Below, in pieces: positions 16,789 to 25,569 of a stretch of DNA of 50,513 bases. Location: NCBI GenBank assembly GCA_966250375.1, contig CBINHE010000022.1:1-50513 (forward strand), read 5' to 3'. How positions within the stretch are numbered: the stretch's first letter is position 1; each line of letters opens with the position of its first letter. The stretch comes from CAMLDH01 sp966250375 (GTDB lineage Bacteria > Pseudomonadota > Gammaproteobacteria > Burkholderiales > Burkholderiaceae_D). A program made the translations under genes and the position numbers. The notes under the pieces were generated by a model, which saw nothing but the letters and a program-made list of their open reading frames with translations, had not been told where the DNA came from and ran no database searches.

Positions 16789-18042
16789 ATGAGCGAAGAC
16801 ACAGACAGAAAAAAGATGGGCGAGATCGTGGACGGCGTCTACCGTTCCGAGTCGCGCCGCGTATTCGCCACGTTGATTCGCCTCCTCGGTGACTTCGACA
16901 TCGCCGAGGAAGCGTTGCACGATGCGTTCAAGGCGGCTCTCGAACAATGGCCGCAGCAGGGTGTACCTGCCAATCCGCGCGGCTGGCTTGTGTCGGCCGG
17001 ACGCTTCAAGGCGATTGACGGAATACGGCGGCGCGGGCGCTTTCTCGCGTTCGACGATTTCGCCGAACAAGTCGAGAACCTCGCCGACGAGAGTGTTGCA
17101 TTGGACGGCGAGGACATCGAGGACGACCGGCTGCGATTGATGTTCACCTGCTGTCATCCGGCGCTGTCACCGGACGCGCAGGTTGGGCTCACGCTACGCG
17201 AGGTATGCGGCCTTACGACAGAAGAAATCGCAAACGCTTTCTTGACAGGTGCACCGACTTTGGCGCAGCGCATCGTGCGTGCCAAGGCAAAGATTCGCGA
17301 CGCGAAGATCCCTTATCAAGTGCCGTCACCGGATGAATTGCCGGAGCGCCTGGATAGCGTGCTGCGCGTGATCTACCTGGTGTTCAACGAGGGTTACTCC
17401 GCATCGTCGGGTGATTCGCTGACGCGGCACGATCTCTCGAACGAAGCGATCCGCCTCGCGCGGCTGCTCGTCGAGCTGCTTCCGGAGCCCGAAGCGATGG
17501 GCTTGCTTGCACTGATGCTGCTGCATGAATCGCGGCGCGCAGCGCGCAGTTCGCCGTCGGGCGATTTGATTCTGCTGGATGAACAGGACCGCTCGCGTTG
17601 GGATCGGAAGCAGATTGCGGAGGGAGTTACCTTGGTCGAACGCGCGTTATCGGTGCGCCGGCCTGGGCCATATTGCCTGCAGGCTGCGATTGCGGCGGTA
17701 CATGCCGAGGCGCAAAGCGCCGCCGAGACCGACTGGGCCGAGATTGTCGGCCTGTATGCATTGCTCGCGCAGGTGGAGCCATCGCCCGTGATTGAACTGA
17801 ACCGCGCAGTGGCGGTGGCGATGCGCGATGGACCTCTCGCGGGGCTTTCACTCGTCGATGCCATCCTCACGCAAGGCGATCTGTCGGATTACCGCCTCGC
17901 ACATGCGGCGCGCGCCGACTTTTGCCGACGGCTCGGAAGAAACGCAGACGCGCAGGAATCCTACCAGCGCGCGCTGGCGCTTACTCGGCAGGAACCCGAA
18001 CGGCGTTTTCTCGAACGGCGGCTAACCGAGCTCAAAAATTAA
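16789..18042 (+). CDS. ECF sigma factor of the ECF42 type with a C-terminal helical extension
   Basis: A 417-residue sigma factor, about twice the length of an ordinary ECF. Region 2 covers about 15-85 (ATLIRLLGDFDIAEEALHDAF, NPRGWLVSAGRFKAIDGIRR). Region 4 covers about 115-170 (LMFTCCHPALSPDAQVGLTL, LTTEEIANAFL, LAQRIVRAKAKIR). From 185 to the end there is the family's DUF6596/TPR-like extension (VLRVIYLVFNEGYSA, TRHDLSNEAIRLARLL, PEAMGLLALMLLHESRR, ELNRAVAVAM). There is no anti-sigma factor nearby. In ECF42 systems the extension controls activity and the sigma factor lies next to DGPF/YCII genes, exactly as here. A TGTCGA-N17-CGAC sequence, like reported ECF42 promoters, precedes the next gene. 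Confidence 0.9.
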   Translation: MSEDTDRKKMGEIVDGVYRSESRRVFATLIRLLGDFDIAEEALHDAFKAALEQWPQQGVPANPRGWLVSAGRFKAIDGIRRRGRFLAFDDFAEQVENLADESVALDGEDIEDDRLRLMFTCCHPALSPDAQVGLTLREVCGLTTEEIANAFLTGAPTLAQRIVRAKAKIRDAKIPYQVPSPDELPERLDSVLRVIYLVFNEGYSASSGDSLTRHDLSNEAIRLARLLVELLPEPEAMGLLALMLLHESRRAARSSPSGDLILLDEQDRSRWDRKQIAEGVTLVERALSVRRPGPYCLQAAIAAVHAEAQSAAETDWAEIVGLYALLAQVEPSPVIELNRAVAVAMRDGPLAGLSLVDAILTQGDLSDYRLAHAARADFCRRLGRNADAQESYQRALALTRQEPERRFLERRLTELKN

Positions 18043-18053
18043 TTCGCGCTCGT

Positions 18054-18080
18054 TGTCGAATTCGGGGTTCGTCGTTCGAC
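18054..18080 (+). promoter_or_regulatory. candidate ECF42-dependent promoter
   Basis: TGTCGA (18054-18059) and CGAC (18077-18080) are 17 bases apart, about 108 bases before the YCII-VOC start. The published ECF42 motif, from memory, is TGTCGA at -35 with CGA or similar at -10. The same spaced words also occur inside coding sequence (18380-18405 and 19582-19608), so specificity is modest. Confidence 0.4.
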
Positions 18081-18188
18081 TATAGGATGAATACGACCGA
18101 TTGACGCAGCCGGGCAAGGATGTAATTCCGGTCGATCCGCCTTACCGCCCGGTCCCAAACTTAGTTGAAACCACAAGGAGATACAAAC

Positions 18189-19058
18189 ATGCGATTCATG
18201 ATTATCGTCAAGGCTACTCAAGACTCCGAAGCCGGCGTCATGCCGGGAGAGGAGTTGCTTTCAGCAATGCAAAAGTTCCATGAGGAACTGATGCAATCCG
18301 GGGTACTGGTCGATGCCTCCGGGCTTAAGCCAAGTTCGACGGGTTGGCGCATTCAATATTCCGGAGACAAACGCAGCTTTGTCGATGGGCCATTTGCCGA
18401 AACGAAGGAAATCATCGCCGGCTATACGATCATTCAGGTGAAGTCGCGGGAAGAGGCGATCGAATTGACCAAACGTTTTCCCAATCCGGCGGTCGACGGC
18501 AAGTCGGCCGAGATCGAAGTGCGCCCGTTTTTCGAGTTGGAAGACTTCGGGCCCAGCGAGGCGATCGACCGCTTTCGCGAGATGGAAGCCAAGCTGAAGA
18601 CGCAGGTAAAACCTGTTCCTGACGGGATGCATACCGTAACACCGCACCTGATTTGCGCTGGCGCGGCCGATGCTATCGAGTTTTACAAGAAAGCATTCAA
18701 CGCAACGGAAATGGGACGCATGGCAGGCCCGCAGGACAAGCTCATTCACGCAATGATCCGGATCGGTGATTCGCCCATCATGCTGGTCGACGAATTTCCG
18801 GACTGGGGCTCACTCGGTCCGAAGGCACTGAAAGGCTCCCCCGTCACCATCCATCTCTACGTCGAGGACGTCGATGCATTCGTCACGCGAGCCGTTGCCG
18901 CCGGCGCCAAGATCACAATGCCCGTCGAGGATATGTTCTGGGGCGACCGCTACGGCAAGCTCGAAGATCCGTTCGGTCATCATTGGTCCGTGGCCACGCA
19001 CATTCGCGATGTCAGCGCCGAAGAGATGCGGCAGGCGGCACAAAAAATGTGCGGTTGA
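18189..19058 (+). CDS. YCII (DGPF) domain fused to a VOC/PhnB-like domain
   Basis: A 289-residue two-domain protein. Residues 1-118 are a YCII-related domain: MRFMIIVKA at the start, FVDGPFAETKE (about 62-72, the DGPF motif) and AIELTKRFPNP, ending with IEVRPFFELED. After a short linker, residues about 148-270 form a glyoxalase-like (VOC) domain of the PhnB type: PHLICAGAADAIEFYKKAF, HAMIRIGDSPIMLVDE, IHLYVEDVDAFVTRAVAAGA, WGDRYGKLEDPFGHHWSVATH. Strong AAGGAG before ATG 18189 fixes the start and rejects the longer frame from 18165. The protein is cytoplasmic. Partner genes in ECF42 clusters are usually separate YCII and VOC genes, so the fusion links them physically. The substrate is unknown. 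Confidence 0.85.
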   Translation: MRFMIIVKATQDSEAGVMPGEELLSAMQKFHEELMQSGVLVDASGLKPSSTGWRIQYSGDKRSFVDGPFAETKEIIAGYTIIQVKSREEAIELTKRFPNPAVDGKSAEIEVRPFFELEDFGPSEAIDRFREMEAKLKTQVKPVPDGMHTVTPHLICAGAADAIEFYKKAFNATEMGRMAGPQDKLIHAMIRIGDSPIMLVDEFPDWGSLGPKALKGSPVTIHLYVEDVDAFVTRAVAAGAKITMPVEDMFWGDRYGKLEDPFGHHWSVATHIRDVSAEEMRQAAQKMCG

Positions 19059-19285
19059 GCGCGGTCCGCGTGTTCAATGTCGAAAGGATGTAGTGCATGA
19101 GCAATACCAATCGCCACCCATGACGTGACAAATGAAATCGGCGGTTTTTTTCCGTCAGACAAGGCGCGGGAGGGGTGCATAGCTTTGCCTCTTCACGACG
19201 AGCGCAACGCAGTCAGATGGAAAAAGCCGCGATTTCATGTCGCATGATGGGTTCAGATTGGATGAGTCTCTTGAAAGGAATCGCA
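19059..19285. other. 227-bp gap inside the ECF42 cluster
   Basis: No gene is seen. The gap may hold a promoter for the second YCII gene; a TGTCGA word occurs at 19078-19083 but has no matching -10 word. Confidence 0.35.
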
Positions 19286-19660
19286 ATGAAGTATTTGTGC
19301 CTGGTGTACCTCGATGAGAAGAGGCTGGACGAATTGCCCGACGAAGATTGCGTGGCCTACGACACGGAGATCCGCAAGAGCGGATACTGCCTCGCCTCGG
19401 AGGCGTTACAGTCAGTGCAGACGGCCACCACCGTGCGCATGCGCAACGGCAAGCTGTCCATCACGGACGGTCCGTTTGCCGAGACCAAGGAGCAGCTTGC
19501 CGGCTTCTACATGATCGAGGCGAGAGACTTGAATGAAGCGATCCAGGTCGCCTCGAAAATTCCACCGGCACGCGTGGGCTGTGTCGAAGTACGGCCAATC
19601 CGTCCGATTCGAGAATCTGTCGCCGAGGCCAAGTCGCAACTGCGTAACAGCGCTTCTTGA
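19286..19660 (+). CDS. YCII (DGPF) family protein
   Basis: A 124-residue single-domain YCII protein. It shows MKYLCLVYLDEKRLDELP at the start, then ITDGPFAETKEQLAGFYMIEA (about 58-78) with the DGPF motif, and NEAIQVASKIP, ending in VEVRPIRPI. It resembles YciI-like ferredoxin-fold proteins; in this subfamily no reaction is established. The start at 19286 follows GAAAGGA; the longer open frame from 19175 has no family similarity. The gene sits between the YCII-VOC fusion and a PhnB-like gene, in the same direction, as part of the ECF42 module. Confidence 0.85.
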   Translation: MKYLCLVYLDEKRLDELPDEDCVAYDTEIRKSGYCLASEALQSVQTATTVRMRNGKLSITDGPFAETKEQLAGFYMIEARDLNEAIQVASKIPPARVGCVEVRPIRPIRESVAEAKSQLRNSAS

Positions 19661-19727
19661 ACGAGAAAACGAAGGCTCGCACAATTGGAAGAACGTCCGT
19701 CAAACTGTCACAAGGAGTAAATATCCT

Positions 19728-20201
19728 ATGCAAAAAATTACCCCATGCCTGTGGTTCGATGGCAAAGCCGAAGAGGCAATGACCTTCTATACATCGATCT
19801 TCAAGAAATCGAAGATCGGCAACGTGATGCGTTACGGCGATGCAGGCCCGGGAAAAAAGGGGACGGTCCTGAGCGCCACGTTTGAACTCGACGGCCAGGA
19901 ATTCATCGCCCTCAATGGGGGCCCGATGTTCAAGTTTTCCCCGGCCATTTCGCTCTTCGTGAAGTGCGAGACGCAGGAAGAAATCGATGATTTCTGGGCC
20001 AAGCTCCTGAAGGGCGGCGCACCGCAACAATGCGGCTGGCTCACGGATAAATTCGGCGTATCGTGGCAAATCGTTCCCACAATCCTGAGCGAGATGCTGC
20101 GAGACAAGGACCCTGTGAAGGCCAATCGCGTCATGCAATCCATGCTGAAGATGATCAAGCTCGACATCAAGCTATTGCAGCAAGCTTATGACCAAGAATG
20201 A
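19728..20201 (+). CDS. VOC family protein, PhnB/3-demethylubiquinone methyltransferase-like
   Basis: A 157-residue protein of the PhnB-like branch of the VOC superfamily. Typical motifs are QKITPCLWFDGKAEEAMTFY (2-21), SIFKKSKIGNVMRYGDAGPG, FELDGQEFIALNGGP (about 49-63), FVKCETQEEIDDFWAKL and CGWLTDKFGVSWQIVP (about 102-117). Members are often annotated as 3-demethylubiquinone-9 3-methyltransferase, but the fold is that of a glyoxalase-like protein and the name is not a proven function. The start is fixed by AAGGAG nine bases upstream. It is the last gene of the ECF42 cluster; the convergent tonB gene ends 94 bases further on. Confidence 0.85.
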   Translation: MQKITPCLWFDGKAEEAMTFYTSIFKKSKIGNVMRYGDAGPGKKGTVLSATFELDGQEFIALNGGPMFKFSPAISLFVKCETQEEIDDFWAKLLKGGAPQQCGWLTDKFGVSWQIVPTILSEMLRDKDPVKANRVMQSMLKMIKLDIKLLQQAYDQE

Positions 20202-20295
20202 CCGGCACCGGACGGATCGGGGGCGCCATTTTGTGTAGGCAACATGGGCGGCATGGCGAGAACCGGATGCCATGCGATGCAATGCAGCGAAATAG

Positions 20296-21018
20296 CTATT
20301 CGCTGTCGAGTTTCCACACATATTTCAATTTGTGCCAGGACTTCTCTGGCTTGCCGTCCACTGTGCCCGGTTTGAACCTGCATAGACTAAGCGCCTGCCG
20401 TGCGGCTTCATCGAGCCTTTCATATCCGCTCGACGATTGGATCTTGCTTTGAACCACACGCCCATCCGCATCGATCAGGAAATTCAGGACAACGGTACCG
20501 GTCTCTTCGAATCGTCTCGACGCCGACGGATATTCAGGCTTGCTACAGAAGCGTGAATCAACTACAGGTGCCGTGCGGACTGGTACGCGCGCAGGTGCGG
20601 TTTCAACAGCATCGGCCGGTGCCTGTACCGTCGGCTCCGGTGCGGGACTTGGCAAGGTCGGGACCGGTGATGGCGCTACGTTTGTCACGGTTGCGGGAGC
20701 ATCGGGTAACAGTGCAGGTCTTCGAACAGGAGCCTTCGGCGGAGGAACGAACGGTCGCGCCCTCGACACCGGCTTCGGCTTCGGCTTCGGCGGCCGAGGC
20801 TGCAACTGCGGTCGTGGAGGCGGCGGCCCCTCCGGCATGAGCTGCATCTCCGTGATGATTCTTACCTCGACAGGTTGGTGAATCACTTCGACCATCTTGC
20901 GGGCAAGCCCGGTCGAGAGCGCATAGATAGCTATCGCATGTAGAAAAATGACAAAAATGAAGATGCCAATGTGTTTCGTCGGCATCTTTTTTTGATATGC
21001 GAAGTCCACATCGTCCAT
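20296..21018 (-). CDS. tonB: TonB family energy transducer
   Basis: A 240-residue periplasm-spanning protein. It has a short cytoplasmic N-terminus, one signal-anchor helix (about 15-35, KHIGIFIFVIFLHAIAIYAL), a long Pro-rich region with PKPKPKP (about 64-145) that spans the periplasm, and a C-terminal TonB domain (about 153-240). The TonB domain shows YPSASRRFEETGTVVLNFLI, DADGRVVQSKIQSSSGYERLDEAA and CRFKPGTVDGKP. It transmits the energy of the ExbBD proton channel to outer-membrane receptors. No exbB or exbD is next to it. It is transcribed divergently from the TonB-dependent receptor gene at 21399, which suggests a dedicated pair. A second possible start at Met12 would remove only a short acidic leader. 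Confidence 0.88.
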   Translation of the reverse strand: MDDVDFAYQKKMPTKHIGIFIFVIFLHAIAIYALSTGLARKMVEVIHQPVEVRIITEMQLMPEGPPPPRPQLQPRPPKPKPKPVSRARPFVPPPKAPVRRPALLPDAPATVTNVAPSPVPTLPSPAPEPTVQAPADAVETAPARVPVRTAPVVDSRFCSKPEYPSASRRFEETGTVVLNFLIDADGRVVQSKIQSSSGYERLDEAARQALSLCRFKPGTVDGKPEKSWHKLKYVWKLDSE

Positions 21019-21398
21019 CCCAAAAGTCTGTCCCGATAGGACAGTCGCTCCAGATAATGATTCCGCAGGCTAAAAAAGCGCTTCATGTCCCTTGGAATTT
21101 TAGAAACCTGCCGGGCCAGGCTTCAAGAGATCTGGCCATATCATGCCAATCCATGCGAATGGCAATGAGTTAACTCGTTGCCATATTCCGTTCCGATTAA
21201 GCCAGGCAGCGTGTCGGGTCGAGCGGTGAAAATTGAGAAATCTCATGAGGCTCACTCATGAATGGATGAATGATGAAACAGACGTGATTGAGCGGGATAG
21301 AACGATCTCCTCGATCAACATGCTTATCCATCAATTGAGAGGCATCGACAGCGGTCAAGAACGGTGCCTGCGCAATCACACCGGCATTGGAGTAATTC
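21019..21398. other. divergent control region between tonB and the TonB-dependent receptor gene
   Basis: No gene is credible here. The region must carry both promoters. The most notable feature is the 22-base palindrome at 21161-21182. A shorter repeat, TCATGAG with CTCATGA, lies near 21242-21260. Confidence 0.5.
21161..21182. promoter_or_regulatory. 22-bp palindrome, candidate operator
   Basis: GGCAATGAGTT and AACTCGTTGCC are inverted copies with one mismatch and no spacer, a typical LacI/GntR-like operator shape, in the control region between tonB and the receptor gene. No regulator gene of that kind lies in the window. Confidence 0.4.
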
Positions 21399-23993
21399 AT
21401 GCGAAACAGCGTCATTATCAAGAAGCATCCTATCGTGATTGCGATGTCGGTGGTGATGCTGCAATTCGGCGTCGCAAGCGCTCAGGAAACAGTAGAGAGC
21501 GCCCCCGGAAACGGAAAGGAAACCGAGAAACAAAATATTGAAACAGGAACAACCGGCGACAACCGGAATGGCGATGCTACTTCAGTGGAAACAATTGTCG
21601 TGACCGGAACGTCCCTTCCACGGCGCAGATTCGATGCGGCCTATGCCAACTCCACGCTATCAGAACAGCAGATCGAGGTCTTCGCACCGCTCAGCACAGT
21701 GGATCTGTTCGGCAAGCTGGCCGGCTTCGGCAGCGAACCATCCGGCGGAGAGGGTGGCAATAACGTGAACGTGCGCGGCCTGCCCATTAGCAACTTCCAG
21801 TTCATATCGGTTCTCCAGGATGGCCTGCCTGTCTTCCAGGAAGCGCAAGAAGATTTTCTCAACGCCGACGAATTGACGCGAATCGACTTGATGACCGATC
21901 GCGTCGAAGCCGTGCGCGGCGGCACTTCCCCGATCTATACATCGAATGCGCCGGGGGCCACCATCAACCTCATCTCGAAAAAGGGAACCAAGGTGCCGCA
22001 AGGAAGCGTGCGCGCAACTTGGGGCAACTACGGGCTGACCCGATTCGATGGGCAATGGTCCGGACCAGCCGCCAACGATCTGCTGGTCAGCATGGGAGGC
22101 TTTTACCGCATCGACGACGGCCTGCGGCCAACCGGGTTCAACGCCAACCAGGGCGGACAGTTCCGCATCAATGTCACCCGCCTCATTCCGGGTGGCGAAG
22201 TCACGCTCTACGCCAATCGTCTCGACGATAGAACGATCTTCTACTTACCCATTCCTCTGGCCGATCCGCGCAATCCGTCGGTGTCGCTGTCGAACCTGAT
22301 CGATCCGAGAGAAGGCACACTCACATCGAGCGACTTCCAGCACGCGCGCCTGCGCACTCTTAACGGCACGCCCGGCGGCACGACGGTCAATGAAGATCTC
22401 TCGGAAGGCATCCATTCGAAGATCACCATGGTAGGCGGCAGCATCGACCGGAAGCTCAGCGATGGCTGGACCCTCTCGGACAAGGCGCGATACACCACCG
22501 GGAGCGTGAAATTCAACTCCCTGTTTTCCCTCACGCCTCCGGACGATGCGGATACCTTTTCGACAGGCCAGCTCAGCAGGGCGCAGGCCGGATTCGGCCC
22601 GGGCGTCGCTCGCCTCGCCTATGCACTGGCGAATTCGCGGGACCCGAGCGGCGCGCGCATACCCTTCGATCCTGCAACCACGCGAGGCTTGGTCACGCAG
22701 GGCGGATGGTGGAGCGTGGACAGCCATATATCGAACTTCATGAACGATTTTCGTCTGACGAAGAGCTTGTCCGGCATCGGCCAGGGCAGCCACGAAGTCA
22801 CCGGCGGCATTTATTTCAGCGATTACACGTTCAGACAGTCGCGTCTTTTCAACACGATACTGCTGGAGACCAGGAGCCGTCCTCGGGCGCTGGATATGCT
22901 GGCGCTCGATAGCGCAGGCAATGTGGTGGGCTCGGTCACGGAGAATGGGTATTTGAGCTATGGCGACAACAGCGATATCGGAGGCCGTGTCGAGGGGCGG
23001 CTCTGGGCCGTTTATGCTGCCGACGAATGGAAGCTGACGGACCGCACAACGCTTGATGCCGGTCTGCGACACCAGAGGACCCGTCAGCGTGGCTACGCCC
23101 TCGGTCGCACCACTCAGGACCTGGGAAACCCGCAGACGCTTGCGGACGACAACGTCGGCGGGCCGTCGGGCATCGTCGACAACCGATCGGAACATTTCAG
23201 CGGAACGGCATGGACGCTTGGCGCCAACCATGATTTTTCCAATCAATTCGGCGCCTTTGCACGCTACACATCCTCCTTCCGCACCCCGACGCTTGGCAAT
23301 ATCTATCTCGGCGAGACCCAAGCTCCCGTCATTAATTCGAAAGTGAAGGAGATCGAGATCGGGACCAAGCACCGTTACCGCAACTTCTCCGCTTTCGTGA
23401 CGGCATTCTGGAACCGCTTCGACCCGCTGGAGGTTTCGACTCTCACGCGGGATGCCAGCGGCGATCTGGTCAATACGCGCTTCACCTCCGAGACGGAAAA
23501 CTACGGTGTCGAGCTGGAAGGAAGCTGGCATCCGAATCCCGTGTTCGAACTGTTCGGCAACGTGACGCTGCAAAATCCCAAGTACAAGAATCTCTCTGCA
23601 TTGGGAGCCGGCCAGCCGATTTCAGGCGTGGAAGGCAATCAAGTCCGGCGTATTCCGAGAATTCTTGCCAGCATTACGCCCACCATGAACTTCATCGCCT
23701 TCGGTCATCGGGGGAAGGCCTATGCGACGATCTCACATCAAGGGCAGAGATATGTAGACAGCAACAACTCGACGAAACTACCGAGCTACACTACTCTGGA
23801 TGCAGGAGTTATTTACGACTTGAGTCCGAACTTGCGTTTTCAGCTCATGGGTTCAAATCTGACGAATGAAATCGGACTAACGGAAGGCAATCCGCGAACG
23901 GATCTCCTCGCGGGCCAAGGAACGAGCACCGCGATCTATGCGCGTCCGATTTTCGGCCGAGCGATTCGCATGAGTCTGACTTATAACTGGTGA
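21399..23993 (+). CDS. TonB-dependent outer-membrane receptor
   Basis: An 864-residue receptor. It has a signal peptide (about 1-28, ending GVASA before QE), a Gln/Glu/Asn-rich spacer and a TonB box ETIVVTG (64-70). The plug domain runs from about 78 to 200 with STVDLFGKLAGFGSEPSGGEG, NNVNVRGLPISNFQF, DRVEAVRGGTSPIYTSNAPG and ATINLISKKGT. The rest is a 22-strand barrel ending in the outer-membrane signature RAIRMSLTYNW with a terminal aromatic residue. The plug has the FecA/FpvA-like layout but no N-terminal signalling domain, so it is not a transducer of the FecA kind. The ligand is unknown. The downstream sugar-type binding protein and hybrid kinase hint at an organic, perhaps carbohydrate, ligand. 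The upstream divergent tonB gene likely powers it. Confidence 0.9.
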   Translation: MRNSVIIKKHPIVIAMSVVMLQFGVASAQETVESAPGNGKETEKQNIETGTTGDNRNGDATSVETIVVTGTSLPRRRFDAAYANSTLSEQQIEVFAPLSTVDLFGKLAGFGSEPSGGEGGNNVNVRGLPISNFQFISVLQDGLPVFQEAQEDFLNADELTRIDLMTDRVEAVRGGTSPIYTSNAPGATINLISKKGTKVPQGSVRATWGNYGLTRFDGQWSGPAANDLLVSMGGFYRIDDGLRPTGFNANQGGQFRINVTRLIPGGEVTLYANRLDDRTIFYLPIPLADPRNPSVSLSNLIDPREGTLTSSDFQHARLRTLNGTPGGTTVNEDLSEGIHSKITMVGGSIDRKLSDGWTLSDKARYTTGSVKFNSLFSLTPPDDADTFSTGQLSRAQAGFGPGVARLAYALANSRDPSGARIPFDPATTRGLVTQGGWWSVDSHISNFMNDFRLTKSLSGIGQGSHEVTGGIYFSDYTFRQSRLFNTILLETRSRPRALDMLALDSAGNVVGSVTENGYLSYGDNSDIGGRVEGRLWAVYAADEWKLTDRTTLDAGLRHQRTRQRGYALGRTTQDLGNPQTLADDNVGGPSGIVDNRSEHFSGTAWTLGANHDFSNQFGAFARYTSSFRTPTLGNIYLGETQAPVINSKVKEIEIGTKHRYRNFSAFVTAFWNRFDPLEVSTLTRDASGDLVNTRFTSETENYGVELEGSWHPNPVFELFGNVTLQNPKYKNLSALGAGQPISGVEGNQVRRIPRILASITPTMNFIAFGHRGKAYATISHQGQRYVDSNNSTKLPSYTTLDAGVIYDLSPNLRFQLMGSNLTNEIGLTEGNPRTDLLAGQGTSTAIYARPIFGRAIRMSLTYNW

Positions 23994-24119
23994 TTGTCTT
24001 TCGACAAAAGGCACATGCATTGCATTGAGTGACGGCAGCCAACACACAACTTTTTGCCACGAATAGACTCCAATTTCATTAACTGGAGTAATAGTTCGCG
24101 CGCCCGCGCGCCAGATGCC

Positions 24120-25535
24120 ATGACGAGATGCAAGGCTGCCGCTTTCCTACATGTGTTTCAAGCAAGGAAATTGAAAAATTGTTCCACTTCCAAGTGCGGC
24201 AGGATCAATGGAGCCGGCGGGGATAAGCGATGGCGTTTCAGCAGTATCTGGATGGCAGTTGTTCTTGTCGGCTGGCATGTCGGCGTTGCGCCCGGCAGCC
24301 ACGCAGCCACCCCCAAGCCGGTAGCCGGAATGCCGCCCAAAACCATCAGCGTCTGGACGCATGAAGATGCCGGTTCACGTGAATTCGACATACTTAGAAA
24401 GGCTGCGGAGAAATTCAACCACCGTCAGCGCGTGTATCGGGTCGAAATCACGTCCTCCCTTCGCAGAGACTACGGACGCTGGGTGCATCGTGAAGCGGCC
24501 ACCGGTACCCTACCGTGCCTGCTAGAGTTAGATGGCCCGATGCTGGCCGAATTCGCGTGGCCCCAGTATTTACAGCCCATCGATCGATTTGTCACCCCGG
24601 AATTGTTGCGCGACTTCCTGCCGTCGGTGGTGGCACAGGGAACCTACCAGGGTCGGCTCTATAGCTTGGGGCAATACGACTCCGGTGTCGGGTTATGGGG
24701 CAATCGCCGCTACCTGCTTGCCGCCGGCGTACGTATCCCCACCTTGAAATCCCCATGGAGCCTGGCGGAATTTGAAGAGGCCTTAGCCAAGCTGGCTGCA
24801 CTGAAGGACATAGACTATGCGATCAACTTTTCCATCTACGTCAGGCACGATGAATTTTATTCCTATGGCTATTCCCCGATCTTGCAAAGCTTCGGCGGCG
24901 ATTTGATCGATCGCCGAAATTACCGCACCACCAAGGGAGTGCTTGATGGGCCGCGGTCGGTTGAAGCGATGAAGCATTTCCAGCATTGGGTCCAGAAAGG
25001 CTGGACCCGGGTCGTTTCTGACAGTCAAAATGATTTTGCTACCGGCAAGGCTGCCTTGTCTTGGATGGGGCACTGGGGATACCCCCCCTATCACAAAGCA
25101 CTGGGCAAGGACTTGGTATTGATGCCCTTGCCAGATTTCGGGCAGGGTATCAAAACCGGGATGGGATCGTGGAGCTGGGGCATTTCGAGCACTTGTCGCG
25201 AACCCGCCGGTGCTTGGGCGTTTCTCACCCATTTACTATCCCCCAAGGAGATCGTGCGCATGACGAATGTTAACGCCGCCATGCCCGCCCGCCGGTCGGC
25301 CTTGGCGCAATCGCCACTGTATGGCGCACAGGGCCCCTTAAGATTTTTTGTGCAACAGCTTGAAGTGGGCGGTGTGCCTCGTCCCGCAACGCCAGTCTAC
25401 GGCACGATCAGCAAAGTCTTTGCGGAAGCGGTCGGCAACATCGTAGCCGGTGCCGATGTGCAATCCGAACTCAGCCAAGCTGCCGACATCATCGACCACA
25501 CTATCGCCGAAAACCGAGGCTATCCGTATCCGTAA
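24120..25535 (+). CDS. extracellular solute-binding protein (family 1, sugar type) without ABC partners
   Basis: A 471-residue protein if started at ATG 24120. A TTG at 24171 with AAGGA upstream is a good alternative and gives a more normal leader. The N-terminus contains a hydrophobic signal (WMAVVLVGWHVGVAPGSHA) followed by ATP. The mature part has the family's TISVWTHEDAGSREFDILRKAAEKFN, ELDGPMLAEFAWPQYLQPIDRF, GLWGNRRYLLAAGVRIP, FATGKAALSWMGHWG and PLPDFGQGIKTGMGSWSWGIS. These are the cleft-lining blocks of MalE/UgpB-type proteins. No permease or ATPase gene is present; instead a hybrid sensor kinase begins 34 bases after the stop. The likely role is a periplasmic ligand sensor that presents substrate to the kinase. 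The ligand cannot be inferred beyond a small organic molecule such as a sugar. Confidence 0.8.
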   Translation: MTRCKAAAFLHVFQARKLKNCSTSKCGRINGAGGDKRWRFSSIWMAVVLVGWHVGVAPGSHAATPKPVAGMPPKTISVWTHEDAGSREFDILRKAAEKFNHRQRVYRVEITSSLRRDYGRWVHREAATGTLPCLLELDGPMLAEFAWPQYLQPIDRFVTPELLRDFLPSVVAQGTYQGRLYSLGQYDSGVGLWGNRRYLLAAGVRIPTLKSPWSLAEFEEALAKLAALKDIDYAINFSIYVRHDEFYSYGYSPILQSFGGDLIDRRNYRTTKGVLDGPRSVEAMKHFQHWVQKGWTRVVSDSQNDFATGKAALSWMGHWGYPPYHKALGKDLVLMPLPDFGQGIKTGMGSWSWGISSTCREPAGAWAFLTHLLSPKEIVRMTNVNAAMPARRSALAQSPLYGAQGPLRFFVQQLEVGGVPRPATPVYGTISKVFAEAVGNIVAGADVQSELSQAADIIDHTIAENRGYPYP

Positions 25536-25569
25536 TGCATCCCACGCTCCTATCTGTCGGGCCAGAGGC

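Noticed and set aside
19078..19105. ECF42 promoter before the second YCII gene
   Set aside because: TGTCGA is present but no CGA-type -10 lies at 16-18 bases.
22245..23573. 442-residue minus-strand frame
   Set aside because: It is antisense to the TonB-dependent receptor gene, whose plug and barrel motifs are unambiguous.
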